64,000 bases of DNA. Origin: Chenopodium formosanum. Taxonomy: Eukaryota; Streptophyta; Magnoliopsida; Caryophyllales; Amaranthaceae. The translations under genes and the position numbers were made by a program. This document shows positions 21,746 through 33,164 of this stretch, piece after piece (within the stretch, counting starts at the first letter, position 1; each line of letters starts with the position of its first letter). The stretch is taken from assembly GCA_024500155.1 (NCBI GenBank), contig CM044877.1, positions 24,136,001 to 24,200,000 of the forward strand. Direction: 5' to 3'. Under the pieces are notes generated by a model, which was not told the origin of the DNA, did not search any database, and saw only the letters and a program-made list of their open reading frames with translations.

Positions 21746-22072
21746 TTGCTTACCCTTGTGATGGTATCCGCTGCTTCGGCTACCAGTGAACTTTCTGATG
21801 GCTTTCGCGGTCAGGAGAAGCAGCGGGTGCTCCCGCTTTCAAACATCATGCTTGAAGATATTGCATCCAAGCAAATTGGTTGCATTCCAAGTGGCCAATA
21901 TTGCAACAATAATCAAGATTGTTGTTGGGGTAACATATGCGCCTTTCACCCCTTTACTCAATACATAAAACTTTGCGTATGGTGCCCAACCGCTGGATAT
22001 CCTTGTGGAAAGCTGGATGCGTGTTGCCCTGGCTACACCTGCGACGGCACATTTTCTGGCACATGCCGTTAG
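21746..22072 (+). CDS. Tandem-knottin cysteine-rich secreted-type peptide, 5' end missing
   Basis: Frame open from 21746 to the stop after 22069; the first ATG is 21761. The start of the frame is hydrophobic and ends in an ASA-like signal cleavage site, so this looks like the second half of a signal peptide, but two stops (TAG 21740, TAA 21743) sit just upstream and no splice acceptor keeps the frame. The mature part has two consecutive cysteine-knot modules with identical spacing C-x6-C-x5-CC-x4-C, then x11-C in the first and x7-C in the second, joined by CVWC. Such knottins are plant defence peptides in several families; activity here is unproven. It may be a gene fragment or a gene whose first exon I cannot recognise. 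A LINE lies 80 bases downstream. Confidence 0.6.
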   Translation: MLTLVMVSAASATSELSDGFRGQEKQRVLPLSNIMLEDIASKQIGCIPSGQYCNNNQDCCWGNICAFHPFTQYIKLCVWCPTAGYPCGKLDACCPGYTCDGTFSGTCR

Positions 22073-22155
22073 ACCCGTTTATTTTCTATGTGTGATGACC
22101 GTTTGTTTAATTAAGCAGTCTTCGTCTGTGTTTACATGCTTGATTAATTAAGCAG

Positions 22156-22177
22156 TTTTTTTTTTTTTTTTTTTTTT
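22156..22177 (-). other. Poly(A) tail of the LINE
   Basis: 22 consecutive T on the plus strand, immediately 3' of the LINE coding sequence on the minus strand. It marks the 3' end of the inserted retroposon. Confidence 0.85.
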
Positions 22178-22212
22178 GACAAATAGAACTATGAAAAAAC
22201 AAATAAAACAAA

Positions 22213-22486
22213 CTAAAAGGACCAAAACAGGAAATGACGACGCCGAGCCTGACCCGCCAGCCAATGAACAGGGGAAACCCAAGAGCGATCAACCTTCCGA
22301 ATATGACATGCCCGAAAACGGTCCAAAGCGCCTCTAATATTCCGGAGAAACCACCAGCAGTCCATATACTCCCGGGACTTTCCACATAACATAGTAACCA
22401 TCTGAGCGCTATCTGTATAAATAGAAATGGACAAAAACTCCTTGCGCAGAGCAGCCTGGAGAGCCCAATAACAAGCCTGCACTGGG
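22213..22486 (-). pseudogene. LINE C-terminal RNase H domain
   Basis: Minus-strand frame with ACYWALQAALRKEF, IYTDSAQMV (catalytic Asp) and a C-terminal WLAGQARR segment, the plant LINE RNase H (RVT_3) pattern. Its upstream end joins the solo LTR at 22487. The frame reads directly from the RT side (WVPGGP) to this domain once the LTR is ignored, leaving out the zinc-binding region that usually lies between them. Confidence 0.8.
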
Positions 22487-25267
22487 TGTAACACCCCAAT
22501 AATTCTCCCTTTTCCAAACCACTTACTTTAAATAAAAATAGAGGAGAACCATTGGCATGTTACCGCCACGTGTTAAAACGTTAAGGCTTTATCAAAGTAT
22601 TGCAGCGGAAATCCAACTTAAATATTAAAATAATATAATTTAGAAAACCAATAAGTCAAAGCTTACAAATTGGAACCATAAAGGCCCTTATTAAAACCAA
22701 ACCAATATTCCAAAATCCCAAAACATAATTAAAATAGTAAAACATAAATAAGTTCAACACAAAGAACGAATACTCGCAATCACACCAATCCCTTGACAAT
22801 GCGTATGTCAAATCCCCGAACTTCACATCATCAAGATAACCTGTGCGATACTGCTCCCCAATAATACAAGTGTAATAATTGGATCATCACAGGGTCATTG
22901 AAAGGCGAAGGCCATGACCAAAGAAAACACACACAAAAGCACGCAATCAGCAAAGCTGAGTACATACAAGCTACAACGCACAAAACCTAGCATGCTTAAC
23001 TAGTTAAAGTAAATAAACATACAACATAAATTCATTAATCAAGACTCCACACTTAAACAATTCAATCGACTCAACATACTTGCTAATCAATTCCAAACAC
23101 TTGACTCTTTATATTTAATTTAATTAATTTAGTTTGGAGTAAGCAATAGACGAGGTTGTCCAATCCATCAAATCATTTTGGTCCCAAATGACCATTTAAA
23201 TAAAAGTTTAGCGCGATGCAAGAATAGGCGCGACTCCATTCTCACAAAGTTAGTCTAGGATCCCATCTAACTTTCATTATAAAATAAAAATGTAAATACC
23301 AAAAGAAAAGAGGACATGTTGATCAAACAAGCCTCGAAAAGCCACGGGCTACCACCGTGTACCCCAACCCATAATTGTCAATACTCTAGAAGTGCACGCT
23401 TTCCAGAGTTTTATTGCTCATCCATGTTTCACTTTACGTGATTACAATTTTAATTAATAGCCGACTCAATCAAGAAGACCATACATAACAATCATACATC
23501 AATTCATTTTTAATCTTATTTAGGACAATGGTGATCACATCACAAGTTGACCTTTAATTCCATTAAACTTCCAAATTATTCAAAAGTGTTGAACATAGTC
23601 AACACACCTAGCCATTTTTCAATCCACCTTTACTCAACATACTAACAAGTCATGATTGAGTAATAAATAAATAAATAATAACCTTGTGGAATAATTAATA
23701 AATTCATTCCACTTAAACCATTCAATTCCAATCCTTTAATAATCCAAATGTGGTTAACAAACCAATCCAATAAAATATGCTTGTATCAACATTTCATACA
23801 AACAATTAATCTAATATAATTCAACATGTTTGCATCCATAAATCCATAAAAACATAATCAATTCACCAAGACATGTTTCATAAACATAAGCAAATGAATT
23901 AATTAAATGCATAACCAAATAATTTTCATCCAAGTGTTCTCTAATCATGAAACTAAGTTCTTTTCTTTGGTACCTAAACATGATACTACTTACAACGAAG
24001 TAGACATGTACGTACCTCGTATAAACAATCCTTTGTGCAAGTCTCCTAAGAAATAATCACTTCCTAGAAAACAAGCAACAACAATAAATTAATACTTAAC
24101 CAAATTTCCAGCAATATAAATTTGATTAAAGATCCTTAAAACTTCATTAAAAACATGTTTTTATGCTTAATTAATCAATAGAAATCCAATAGGAACAAAA
24201 GCCCCAATTTAATTAGTGATAAGAACCCTAAAATCCCAATTTAAATAAATTGAAACCCTAGGTTTTTAAAATTATAAAATCTGAAAATTATAACAACAAT
24301 TATAATCTGAAATTATTAGTTTAAAACATAAAAACATGATTTTGATACTAAAAATATAAACTTTATACTATAAAATCAAAACCCAAAACTAATTATAAAC
24401 ATTAAGCATAAAAAAAACTTCGTTAAAAATCAAAAACTGCCCGAAAATCATATTTAGAGGCTGAATTTGGCCACGATAGGGTGGTGCTCACTACCAGAGG
24501 TAGTGATTATTTCTTAAAACATTGTTTCCACATGGAAAACACTACGTTTTTGTAAAAATCGGATGAGTTCAGAACCTGATCGGGATTAAAACGGGATTAA
24601 TATTAACGAACCAAAATCTAAACATTAAAACACGAATTTACGTGTTCAAAATAATCTGGAATTAAGTTAAACTAATTAGTAGTATAATCACCAAAATTTC
24701 AAAACATCATTACTATAAAAGCCCTAAATCGGTTGTTCATAAAAACCCTAAAATCATGATTTTCAATGATTAAAAACCCTAGGTTATTAAATTTACAAAA
24801 TCTGAAAATTATAACATTTATAAAATCTGAAATTATAAAGTTTAATCATCAAAATACAATTTGATACTAATTAAACTAATTTCAAACAATAAAATCAAAA
24901 CCCATAATCAATAATTATAATTACACAAATTAATAAAACAAAGGAGAAAGAAAATAAGACTAACCTTTGTGTGGGGAAATTTTTGGGGATGTATGGGGTA
25001 TTTATAGGAGAGAGGGTAGTAGGGTAAGTAGGGATATTGGGCCTCATTAAATTAATGGGTCAATTAAGAAAGTAAACTGGGTTTGGTTTGTTTGTTGGAC
25101 ATAAATTATAGAAGGAAGGTTCATAAAAAGTTCTTTGTAATAAAATCGTTTATCAACCCCAAAAATAATTTGAAACTTTTGAAATTAAATTCCGGAAAAA
25201 TACAAGTAAATATTATAAATAATATATAATTTCATTTATAATATATTTTAAAATATGGGGGTTTACA
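22487..25267 (-). repeat. Solo LTR, Tekay/Del-like chromovirus type
   Basis: 2,781 bp with TGTAACACCCC at the left and GGGGGTTTACA at the right, flanked by perfect 5-bp TSD CTGGG (22482-22486, 25268-25272). A TATA-type box (TATTTATA, minus strand) at 24999-25006 gives minus orientation. There is no internal region, so it is a recombination product. The family assignment rests on the GGGGTGTTACA-like end and long LTR size. Confidence 0.85.
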
Positions 25268-26192
25268 CTGGGCCCCCCGGGACCCACTCATCCTGGAGCA
25301 AACGAACACCTGAACCGGAACCAACTTTCCAAGCCAAACCTGAAGCAAGAGCATCAAACCCACTAGCAAGACTTTTGCCACCCCAAGAAGAACGTGACAA
25401 CCTTGTTGAGCCTAAAGAAAAAAGCGACAGATATTTTGCTTGAAGAACCTTAGAAGCCAGCAGCTGCGGATTCTGCCTTAAACGCCAGCATTGCCTAGCT
25501 AGCAAAGCCAAGTTAAAATGCTGCAAATTCCGAAAACCTAAAACTCCTAAGCCCTTAGGAAGGTGTAATAACGAAGAGGATCGAAGAGCTAGACCCCTGG
25601 AGAAGGAAGAAGACTTCCACCAGAGTCGTGTCAAAAGGCGATCAATACGTTCCGTAATGGAGACTGGGACACGAAAGACCGATAAAATATGATCAAAGGA
25701 AGCGATCAAGACAGAGTTTATTACCACCAATTCAGCCGCTGCCGACAAACCCAAAGAAGCGAAATCCGAAAGGCGACTAGCCACCTTGTCCACAAGATAC
25801 CCAAATTCCGAGACCTTACTACGACCTAAATCCACAGGAGCCCCTAGATAAGTGCCCAAAGAGTCCAAATGACGATGACGAAGACTAGAGGCAAGAAAAT
25901 CCTTGTAGTCTGACGGAGTATTCGGACTAAATTTAACAAAGGACTTCTGCAGACTAACCATTTGACCCGATTTATTACAGAAATCATGAAGAAGGTGCAT
26001 CAGATTGTCACACGCTGATGGATTGACTTCAAAGAAAAGCAGAGAGTCATCAGCAAAAAATAAATGGGAGATAAAGGGAGCTCCTCTAGAGATACGAATC
26101 CCCTTAAAAAGAGAACGTGCCTCAGCCTGGCGAAGCATTGCTGACAAAACTTCCATGCATAGAACAAACAAATAAGAAGATAAAGGATCTCC
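25268..26192 (-). pseudogene. LINE reverse transcriptase, C-terminal half
   Basis: About 300 residues with LFFADDSLLFF near the start (the FADD catalytic motif), a thumb region, and the plant LINE tail SSWGGKSL...QDEWVPGG. It begins directly after a TAG at 26193-26195, where the family has the Gln of RGLRQGDPLS. The frame is otherwise open. Confidence 0.88.
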
Positions 26193-26760
26193 CTAATGAA
26201 GACCCCGAAGAGGAGAAAAAGCTGAAGAAGGGGTCCCATTGATAAGCACCTGATAGGAAACGGTCAAAACACATTGACGAATCAAATGAACCCAATATGG
26301 AGGGAAACCAAAAGCTTGCAGAGCCTGGAAGAGGAAATCCCAACTAACGCGGTCATAAGCCTTGTTCATATCCAACTTCAAGGCAGCAAAAAAACGTTTT
26401 TTAGCTTTAGAGGCATTCATAAATGAAAGAACCTCATGTGCTATCAAGCTGCTATCTGACATCTGACGACCAGGAACAAAGGCGTTCTGCGAGTCGGAAA
26501 CCAGGGTAGGAAGAACCATGCGTAACCGACTTGTAAGGCATTTGGAAATGCACTTATATAAAACATTACACAACCCAATAGGACGAAACTGAGAGACCAA
26601 TTCCGGATTATTCAATTTAGGCAAAAGAACCAAAAAAGTCCTATTCCATTCCTGTAAAATGTAACCATGAACAAAAAAGAATTGAACTGCACTGACCACA
26701 AGAGGCCCCACCGAATCCCAGTGTTGCTTGAAAAAAGCTGTCGAGAACCCATTCGGCCCT
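26193..26760 (-). pseudogene. LINE reverse transcriptase, N-terminal half
   Basis: 172 residues from 26711 with LLPKLNNPELVSQFRPIGLC, LTSRLRMVLPTLVSDSQNAF, LKLDMNKAYDRVSWDF (catalytic Asp) and SPLRGLH, ending at the TAG at 26193. The frame continues upstream (about 26712-26760) to a one-base frameshift near 26785. Confidence 0.88.
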
Positions 26761-27690
26761 GAGGATTTGTCATCATTAATACTAACACATGGCCTCCTTA
26801 ATATGCTGAGGGGAAAACGAACTTAGAAGAAATTGTTGCTGATCCAGAGAAAGACGGGGCATATTAAGATTCTCCCACCACAAGGAACCAGTGGAATGAG
26901 GGGCAGGAGGCGTCCTATATAAGTCTTGATAGAAAGAGATGATCAGTGACCGAATCTTTGACTTATCCGACTTCCAAATTCCGTTATTGTCTTTTAGACA
27001 ATAAATAACATTACGGCGGCGACGAGCTTGAACCATGGAAAACAACAACTTGGAATGGGATTCCCTTAACGCATCCCATTTAACTTTAGCTCGCTGTTTC
27101 CAGTAAAGGAAAGCCGCTTGAGCTTCATCCATCTTCTGTTGACGAGAGGTAATAAAACGACAGCGATCTACTAGAGATCGAAGAGAAGCGGCTTCTTGAG
27201 TAATTGACATGACCAAAGTTTTCCAATTAATACCCCAAGCCTTCCTATCAAAGACGCACCAGGCTAATAGTTGACCTTTTAAAATCTCCAGCTTACGAGA
27301 AAGTGAAAACATTGGCGAACCGGCCAAAAATTGAGAACAAACTAAGGAGGTAAAAGTGGAAATTTCCTAGAGAGAAAGACATCAGTTTTCAATCCTATAA
27401 GGGCGGACATGGTAATCAGATTGCTTAGAGTCTGAGTAGACAATAGCTGCATGATCCGAAAAAAGAATAGGTTGATGAAGAACATAAGATTCCGGATAAG
27501 AATGCAGCCAAGAAGAAGTGACATAGGCCCTATCTAGACGTTCAAAAATAGGATCCGGATCCAATCTATTATTAGTCCAGGTGAAAGAGGGCCCCGAAAA
27601 AGGTACATCCTTTAAATCTGAATCCAGGCGCCATTGAATAAAATCAAAGCGTCCTGGAATAAGTTGGTTGATCATATGTTTCTAAACTAA
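26761..27690 (-). pseudogene. LINE endonuclease C-terminus and linker
   Basis: The part 27382-27675 has PFSGPSFTWTNNR, FERLDRAYV and LFSDHAAIV, the C-terminal end of an APE-type endonuclease; the N-terminal catalytic residues are lost by 5' truncation. A TGA and a TAG separate it from the linker (26782-27327), which carries helical KR-rich sequence up to the RT. Confidence 0.8.
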
Positions 27691-27710
27691 ATAAACTACT
27701 CCTAGTACAA

Positions 27711-28335
27711 TATTTAAAAAAAAAAAAGGGTTTTTCTACATTATAACCCTCCAATTTTCCGTTTTCTACGATGTGCCCTCCCTTTTTGAGAAATCTACAA
27801 TGTAACCTTAAAATGCATTTAGTTTCTATACGGTAACCTGACCGTTATCTTGCCGTTAACAAATTTCGTTAGTGGGGCCTACTCACCATTTTATAATATT
27901 TTTTTATCAATTTGCGTGTTGAAAATGGTTCGGTTAAAGGTTTTGGGGGTATTTTGGTTCTAAAGGGACCAAACTGAGCTCAGATTTAGCAAAATAATAA
28001 CACAAATGCCTCGTTTTGCATATTAAAAAATATCTCGATTTGCGTGTTTATGTATTTAATATGCAAAACAAGACATTTGCGTCATTTTTTTTGTGAAATA
28101 TGAGCTCAGTTTGGACCCTCTAGGGCCAAAATACCCCACGAATCCTTTAATGGAACCATTTCTAACACGCAAATCGATAAAAAAAATATAATTACTGGAA
28201 TTTGTTAACGACAAGGTTACCGCATAGAAGCTAAATGTATTTTAAGGTTACAGTGTAGATTTCTCAAAAAGGGGGGACACATCGTAGAAAACGGAAAGTT
28301 GGAGGGTTATAATGTAAAAAAACCAAAAAAAAAAA
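27711..28335. mobile_element. Fold-back MITE flanked by an 18-bp duplication
   Basis: Arms 27728-28030 and 28040-28324 are inverted copies over almost their full length; both carry CATTATAACCCTCCAA and the phrase TTTGAGAAATCTACA. The element is framed by A-tracts: 12 A on the left and 14 A on the right. Outside these the 18-mer AAACTACTCCTAGTACAA is repeated (27693-27710, 28336-28353). Internal gene content: none. Confidence 0.75.
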
Positions 28336-28451
28336 AAACTACTCCTAGTACAAACAATCTCCCTCCGTCTAATTAGTGTAACATATCTAGTTAGATGATT
28401 GTATGGTACTTATTATTGTACGCCTATTATTATCGTGCAGTGTGTTTTTTT

Positions 28452-28813
28452 GAGTTAAGCTAAAATACGGTCCCTCAACTTTAGTATTTGTACCATTTTG
28501 GTCCCTCATCTTTCAAACGAAGCAAATTGGTCCCTCAACCACCCATAACTTACTTTTCCGGTGAAAAAAAGATGAGTCACCAAAGTTTAAGGACCATAGT
28601 GTCCATAGGGCAAAAAATAAAATAATATTTAAAAAAACGTTTAGGGACCTATCCTAGTAAGCAAAAGTTTAGGGACCATTATTCATTAATTTTTTTTTAT
28701 TATTATTTTGAAAATTTTTATTTAAAAGGAATCTTTTAACTGACATTAATTTTTTTCCATCAACATTAATATTTTGGTTATGAGTTGCATTAATAAAACT
28801 ATTGAATTTCCGG

Positions 28814-28853
<40 letters not shown>

Positions 28854-29685
28854 ATAGGATTTTCCACATTTTCTCACCCCCACATTACCAACAACCTGCC
28901 ACAAACACACAACCCCATCTCCACCAATCTACAGCCTCACCACCGTAATTAATCAACCACGCAACCCAAACCTCCTGTTCGGCCGAACTATATTGCGCAT
29001 GAGCTTGTATATAATTAATAAAATTAGGAGGCCAAGATTAAATCACAAAATAAATCAAAGGCTAGAATTAAAAGATGGTGATTGCTGATGATAGTTAACA
29101 AGGTGCAAAGTAGGGAATTGTTTCCCATATTAAAATAGCCAAATCAAAAGAGAATATGAGAGGGCTGACCATTTTTAAAAAAAAAAAAAAAAATTCTTTT
29201 CCTATTCCCTTCTTTCTTTATTTTTCCTTTTCCTATTTCTTTAATTCAAAGTATTTAATTTTTTTTGAAAGAAAGTTGGAGTATTTAATTTTTTTAAAGT
29301 CATATTTAATTTTCTTCTTTAATTCTTAAGTCATATTTTTTTCTTTTAAAAAAAAAGTCATTAATATTTAAAAAAAATAAAAAATGGGTATGTTTTCTTT
29401 CATTTTAATCAAAGTTTTTACATAGTAAATAATAAATATTAGTAGCTGACAAAAATAATAATAACAATAATGATTTAAAATCCCTAAACAAATGCTAACT
29501 AGGATAAGTGCCTTAACTTTTGCTTAGTTAGCACCACAAATCCCCAAACTTTGTTGACTCATAAGTTCCTCCACCATAAATGGTGTGGCAAGGGTGGTAG
29601 AGGGACCAATTTGCCTCATTTGAAAGATGAGGGACCAAATATGCAACTAATGCCATAGTTCAGGGACCGTATTTTAGCTTATCTC
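28452..29685. mobile_element. Mutator-like non-autonomous element with long TIRs
   Basis: Terminal inverted repeats begin GAG[T/A]TAAGCTAAAATACGG and share TTTGGTCCCTCATCTTTC over about 85 bp. Direct repeats GTTTTTTT flank it (28444-28451, 29686-29693). It contains a 37-A tract (28814-28850) and about 300 bp of less AT-rich sequence (28860-29160) that might be a captured fragment. No transposase. Confidence 0.75.
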
Positions 29686-29818
29686 GTTTTTTTATCTCTA
29701 TTTGTAAACATGTATTCTTTTTTAATAATGTATGTGCCTGATAAAATTTACTAAATGATAAAATAATAAAAACTAGCATTGCACCTATGTGATGCACGAC
29801 TTTTAAATCAATATACTA

Positions 29819-30111
29819 CTCCCTCCGTCCCCAAAATTTCGACCATTTTGGGTTTATTTACAGTTATTAAGAAAATTAAATAAAAAGAAATAAAAACATA
29901 TTGAAAAGATAAATTTACATGAGGTTTGTAAAATAGTAGAGAGATAAAGTATAAAGTATTAAAAATACATGAAAAAACTAAAATTTATGTAAGAAAGCTA
30001 ATTTTGCGTAATTATTGTTGTAAATTGGTGGGTATTTTTATGCAAATGGGTCAATCATTTTTTGAGACTAAAAGTAGGCCCAAAGGGTCGAAGTTTTAGA
30101 GACGGAGGGAG
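29819..30111. mobile_element. Stowaway-type MITE
   Basis: Starts CTCCCTCCGT and ends ACGGAGGGAG with TA on each side (29817-29818, 30112-30113), the Tc1/mariner TSD. 293 bp, AT-rich interior, no coding. Confidence 0.92.
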
Positions 30112-30310
30112 TACTTTTTTTTTTCTTCTCAATAGTGTTATAACGGATCGATGCCATGAAACAATTTGAGAACTCAGTGCTTTTTTAAAATAAAACATTG
30201 CGCTTTTGGAATCGCAGTAAATTATTGGTGCTGCTAAAAAATTGTAGCGCTTCAAAGCGTTATTATTGTTTTCTCTTTTAAAGGTGTTTAATATTTAAGT
30301 GTTGTTAAAC

Positions 30311-31080
30311 CAAAAATTTCACCATACACCCAGGCCAGGTGTACCATGAGCATGGTATACTCGGTTATAATACAAGGTTATTAAAAATCGCGGAAAGAAC
30401 ATTGCATACAAATTAAAGTACATGAGTCCAAAAAATAAAAAAAATCAAAATGATTCCCTCCTTGATTTAAGGTATTGATTTGTTATTTATATTCCTTGAT
30501 TCATAAAATTGATTTATTATTTATATTTTATATATTAATAGAATACTTTTGATGAATAGAAGTTCATTTATTTTGTTAAGAGAGAGAAATTGAATTTATA
30601 TAGAGAATTATAAGTGATTCAATGTTATAATAGAGTTGATTATATCGTTCCAATATAATCTCTTAATGATGTAATTGATTAAATCATTGATGAGAGAAAA
30701 GGTATTTTCTTAAAATAAAAAATCATTGTTTTTGTGCTATTTTCTAAGGTTGAAGATGATGTTCTTCATATTATGATAAATGTTCTTTAATCATTTCTTG
30801 ATACATATTCTTTTATTACGGGAATGTAATATGTTCATTGAATCTGATCAATATGTTCTTTGTATATGAACTATATGTTCTTTACATTATAAACATTGTA
30901 CAAAAATAATCAATTAGTTTCTCATACTTACCATGTTCTTTATATTTCAATGATGTGTTCTTTTATAATTTAATAATAATATTTTTTACATTTACAAGTT
31001 ATGTTCTTTCTGTTTTAATCTGGGTGTACCATGTGGGTGTACCATGCACATGGTACACCCGGGTGTACAAACCAACCATT
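30311..31080. mobile_element. Inverted-repeat MITE, probably Mutator-like
   Basis: The left part carries ACACCCAGGCCAGGTGTACC and CATGAGCATGG. The right part carries TACCATGCACATGGTACACC and GGGTGTACA in inverse order. Flanks GTTGTTAAAC (30301-30310) and GCTGTTAAAC (31081-31090) are a 9/10 direct repeat. The interior repeats ATGTTCTTT several times. Confidence 0.55.
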
Positions 31081-31118
31081 GCTGTTAAACTTCTATTTAA
31101 GGTTTAAAAACATAATAT

Positions 31119-31339
31119 TGTTAAATATGGAAGAGAAATATAGAGAGATGAGAGAAATATTTTTACGTTATATATATACTTCCATCTAGTACGGGATATA
31201 TATACATGTTTAATATCTAAACTTCCATCAATGGATAAGATCAAATACCCAACTCTAGAGTATTCTAGATGGTACATGGGATAGTATTCTAGATGGTACA
31301 TGAGATAATAGTCATCCACATTTAAAATATTTCATAACA
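31119..31339 (-). repeat. 3' LTR of the copia element
   Basis: 221 bp. It differs from the 5' LTR by many substitutions and by a tandem duplication of about 25 bp (AGTATTCTAGATGGTACATG and neighbours, near 31259-31305). Confidence 0.85.
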
Positions 31340-31350
31340 CTCCCCCTTGG
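31340..31350 (-). other. Polypurine tract of the copia element
   Basis: CCAAGGGGGAG on the minus strand, immediately 5' of the 3' LTR. Confidence 0.8.
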
Positions 31351-31358
31351 ATGACTAT

Positions 31359-33006
31359 TGGACACCTAAAAATGTCTCCCCCGAAACCAAACCCGATGAT
31401 GAATAATCTTTCACCGCCATTATTGGTCGGGTTAAGTATTTAATCCCGAGAGTGCTTAAAAAATCGTATTTAATTAAAATCTGTTTTTAATAATCAGTCT
31501 TGATGTTTAGTCAAAGCATAGTTCATTTTTAATTTTAGCCCAAACCTTTTTTATTTTATTTATTATTTTGGCACAAACCTTTTTATTTTATTTATTTTAT
31601 TATTTTGGCCCAATGAATAAATAATAAATCAGAAATGACCCGAAATTATCAATCGGCACTTAAAAAGGCTGAATGAAATAAGGGAAAAAATGAATTTGGA
31701 CGGAAAAATGGACTACAGATTCCCGCGCCACGGCAGTAAGCACCATGTGACGGGGCACAATGCCCCGCCACGGTGTGCATCCCCATGACACGGTGCCAAT
31801 GCTATGACACGGAGAATCTCCGTGTCCTTTCCGCGTAAACCCTTCACGTGTTTTATCTCCCGTAACCTAATTATTTCCCACGTCACACTGTTTTCCACCG
31901 TGTCACAGGATTTTCTCCTCCTGACGGTGCCTGGCACCGTGTCGCGGTGTGCTCTGTCGTGTCGCAATGTTAATTTTTAGGGTTTTTATCTTTTTAGGGT
32001 TTCGTGTGTTCCCTCTACTCATTTTTTCTAAAAATACCCCCTTATTTCGATGTACGGGGCATCAATTAACTCTCTTTTTCTCTCTTCTATGCTCTAGCCT
32101 AAAAACTAGCCTACCCTTCTTCTTTCAAAATTCACTCTTTAAGCACTTCAAGGAGTCCATACTTTACTCGTGGTTCTGTCCTTAAACCAAGGCGTGAAAG
32201 GTAGAACTATTTGAGGGTTTGACCCCAAATCAACTCTATTTAGTTTAATTTAATTATTGCTTTATTATTTTTCCTTGAAGTTACTAACTCGTTTATTATT
32301 TATAGTTGCAAGCAAACAGAATCAAAGTAAGAATTATGTTCCTTTTTTTCTATTATTTTTCTAACGATTTTATATTGTTGGATTTATTGTTAAATTGCTT
32401 CCAATATTAATTTTTATTGCTATTATATTTATTGATCACTATATTACATGTTAAAGGTAATATGTAATTGAAAATCACACCTAATAAGATAATTTGGACA
32501 ACCAGTTTAGGTTCCTTTTTAATCTTGTTGTTAATCAAGTGATCACAAATATTTTATAATTATATGTTGCATTAATATTAAACCAATTTAGCATAATAAT
32601 AGTTTGCAGCAAATTGAATCTCTGTTTGTATGCCGTTGAGATCGCAGGAATCACTTTTCACTATAAGAATCGAGTAGAGGCCAATACGGGCGAATGTGAC
32701 TCCATGACTCACTTTATACCATCATCCCCGATCCTCCTTTCGTGGTTCCAAACCATTTGGAGTTAGTAATCTCAAGGATTATGAATGGGGTGTAACCTTC
32801 ACGGGTCAATCGTTGTTGCCTATCGTTGTCCCTTTATCGTGGTTGCCTTTTATGATCTGTGAACGGTTTACAAGTTCCTTAAAAACTTGTTGGCGGCTCC
32901 CTACTTTATTTGTCCCTAATCGTATTATGTCAATTTCCACTTCCTATGAGTGTCAAGCATATTCATAACATGCTTTAACGTAGGCGCACTTCGAGCGACG
33001 CCTACA
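31359..33006 (+). repeat. Solo LTR related to the Ogre-like LTRs
   Basis: 1,648 bp from TGGACACC to GCCTACA with perfect TSD ACTAT (31354-31358, 33007-33011). It shares TGTCTCCCC..GAAACCAAACCC with the LTRs at 49462 and 61734, and the late segment GAACGGTTTACAAGTTCC. It carries a CACGGTG-type palindrome array at about 31715-31962, upstream of a TATA-like stretch (CTAAAAATACCCC near 32028). Plus orientation. Confidence 0.88.
31715..31962. repeat. CACGGTG / GTGTCACGG palindrome array in the solo LTR
   Basis: At least ten copies of CACGGTG, CCGTGTC, GACACGG or GGGGCA-GCCCCG in both orientations, e.g. GCACAATGCCCCGCCACGG and CACGGAGAATCTCCGTG. Same relative place in the LTR as the palindrome arrays of the other families, but unrelated sequence. 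Confidence 0.75.
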
Positions 33007-33164
33007 ACTATATATTAAATAAAACAATAACTAAACTTTACTAGAATATCCCATACAAAAATACACTATAATGCGCATAAGATGGTGCCTGATTATAAAC
33101 CTTACCAGAAAAACCTAGTGGGAAAAAATCATGGTTAAGTAAAAAAAAGAGTGCAGCGCACATT

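Larger units (their letters stand above)
22156..27690 (-). mobile_element. 5'-truncated LINE retrotransposon
   Basis: On the minus strand the order is endonuclease C-terminus (27675), linker, reverse transcriptase, C-terminal RNase H, then a poly(A) tail (22156-22177). It is split by a solo LTR (22487-25267). The 5' truncation inside the endonuclease domain near 27690 is usual for LINEs. Coding is broken by frameshifts and stops. No matching TSD was found between the poly(A) side and the 5' side. Confidence 0.9.

Noticed and set aside
31713..31967. Minus-strand frame in the solo LTR
   Set aside because: It arises from the CACGGTG array and lies in an LTR.
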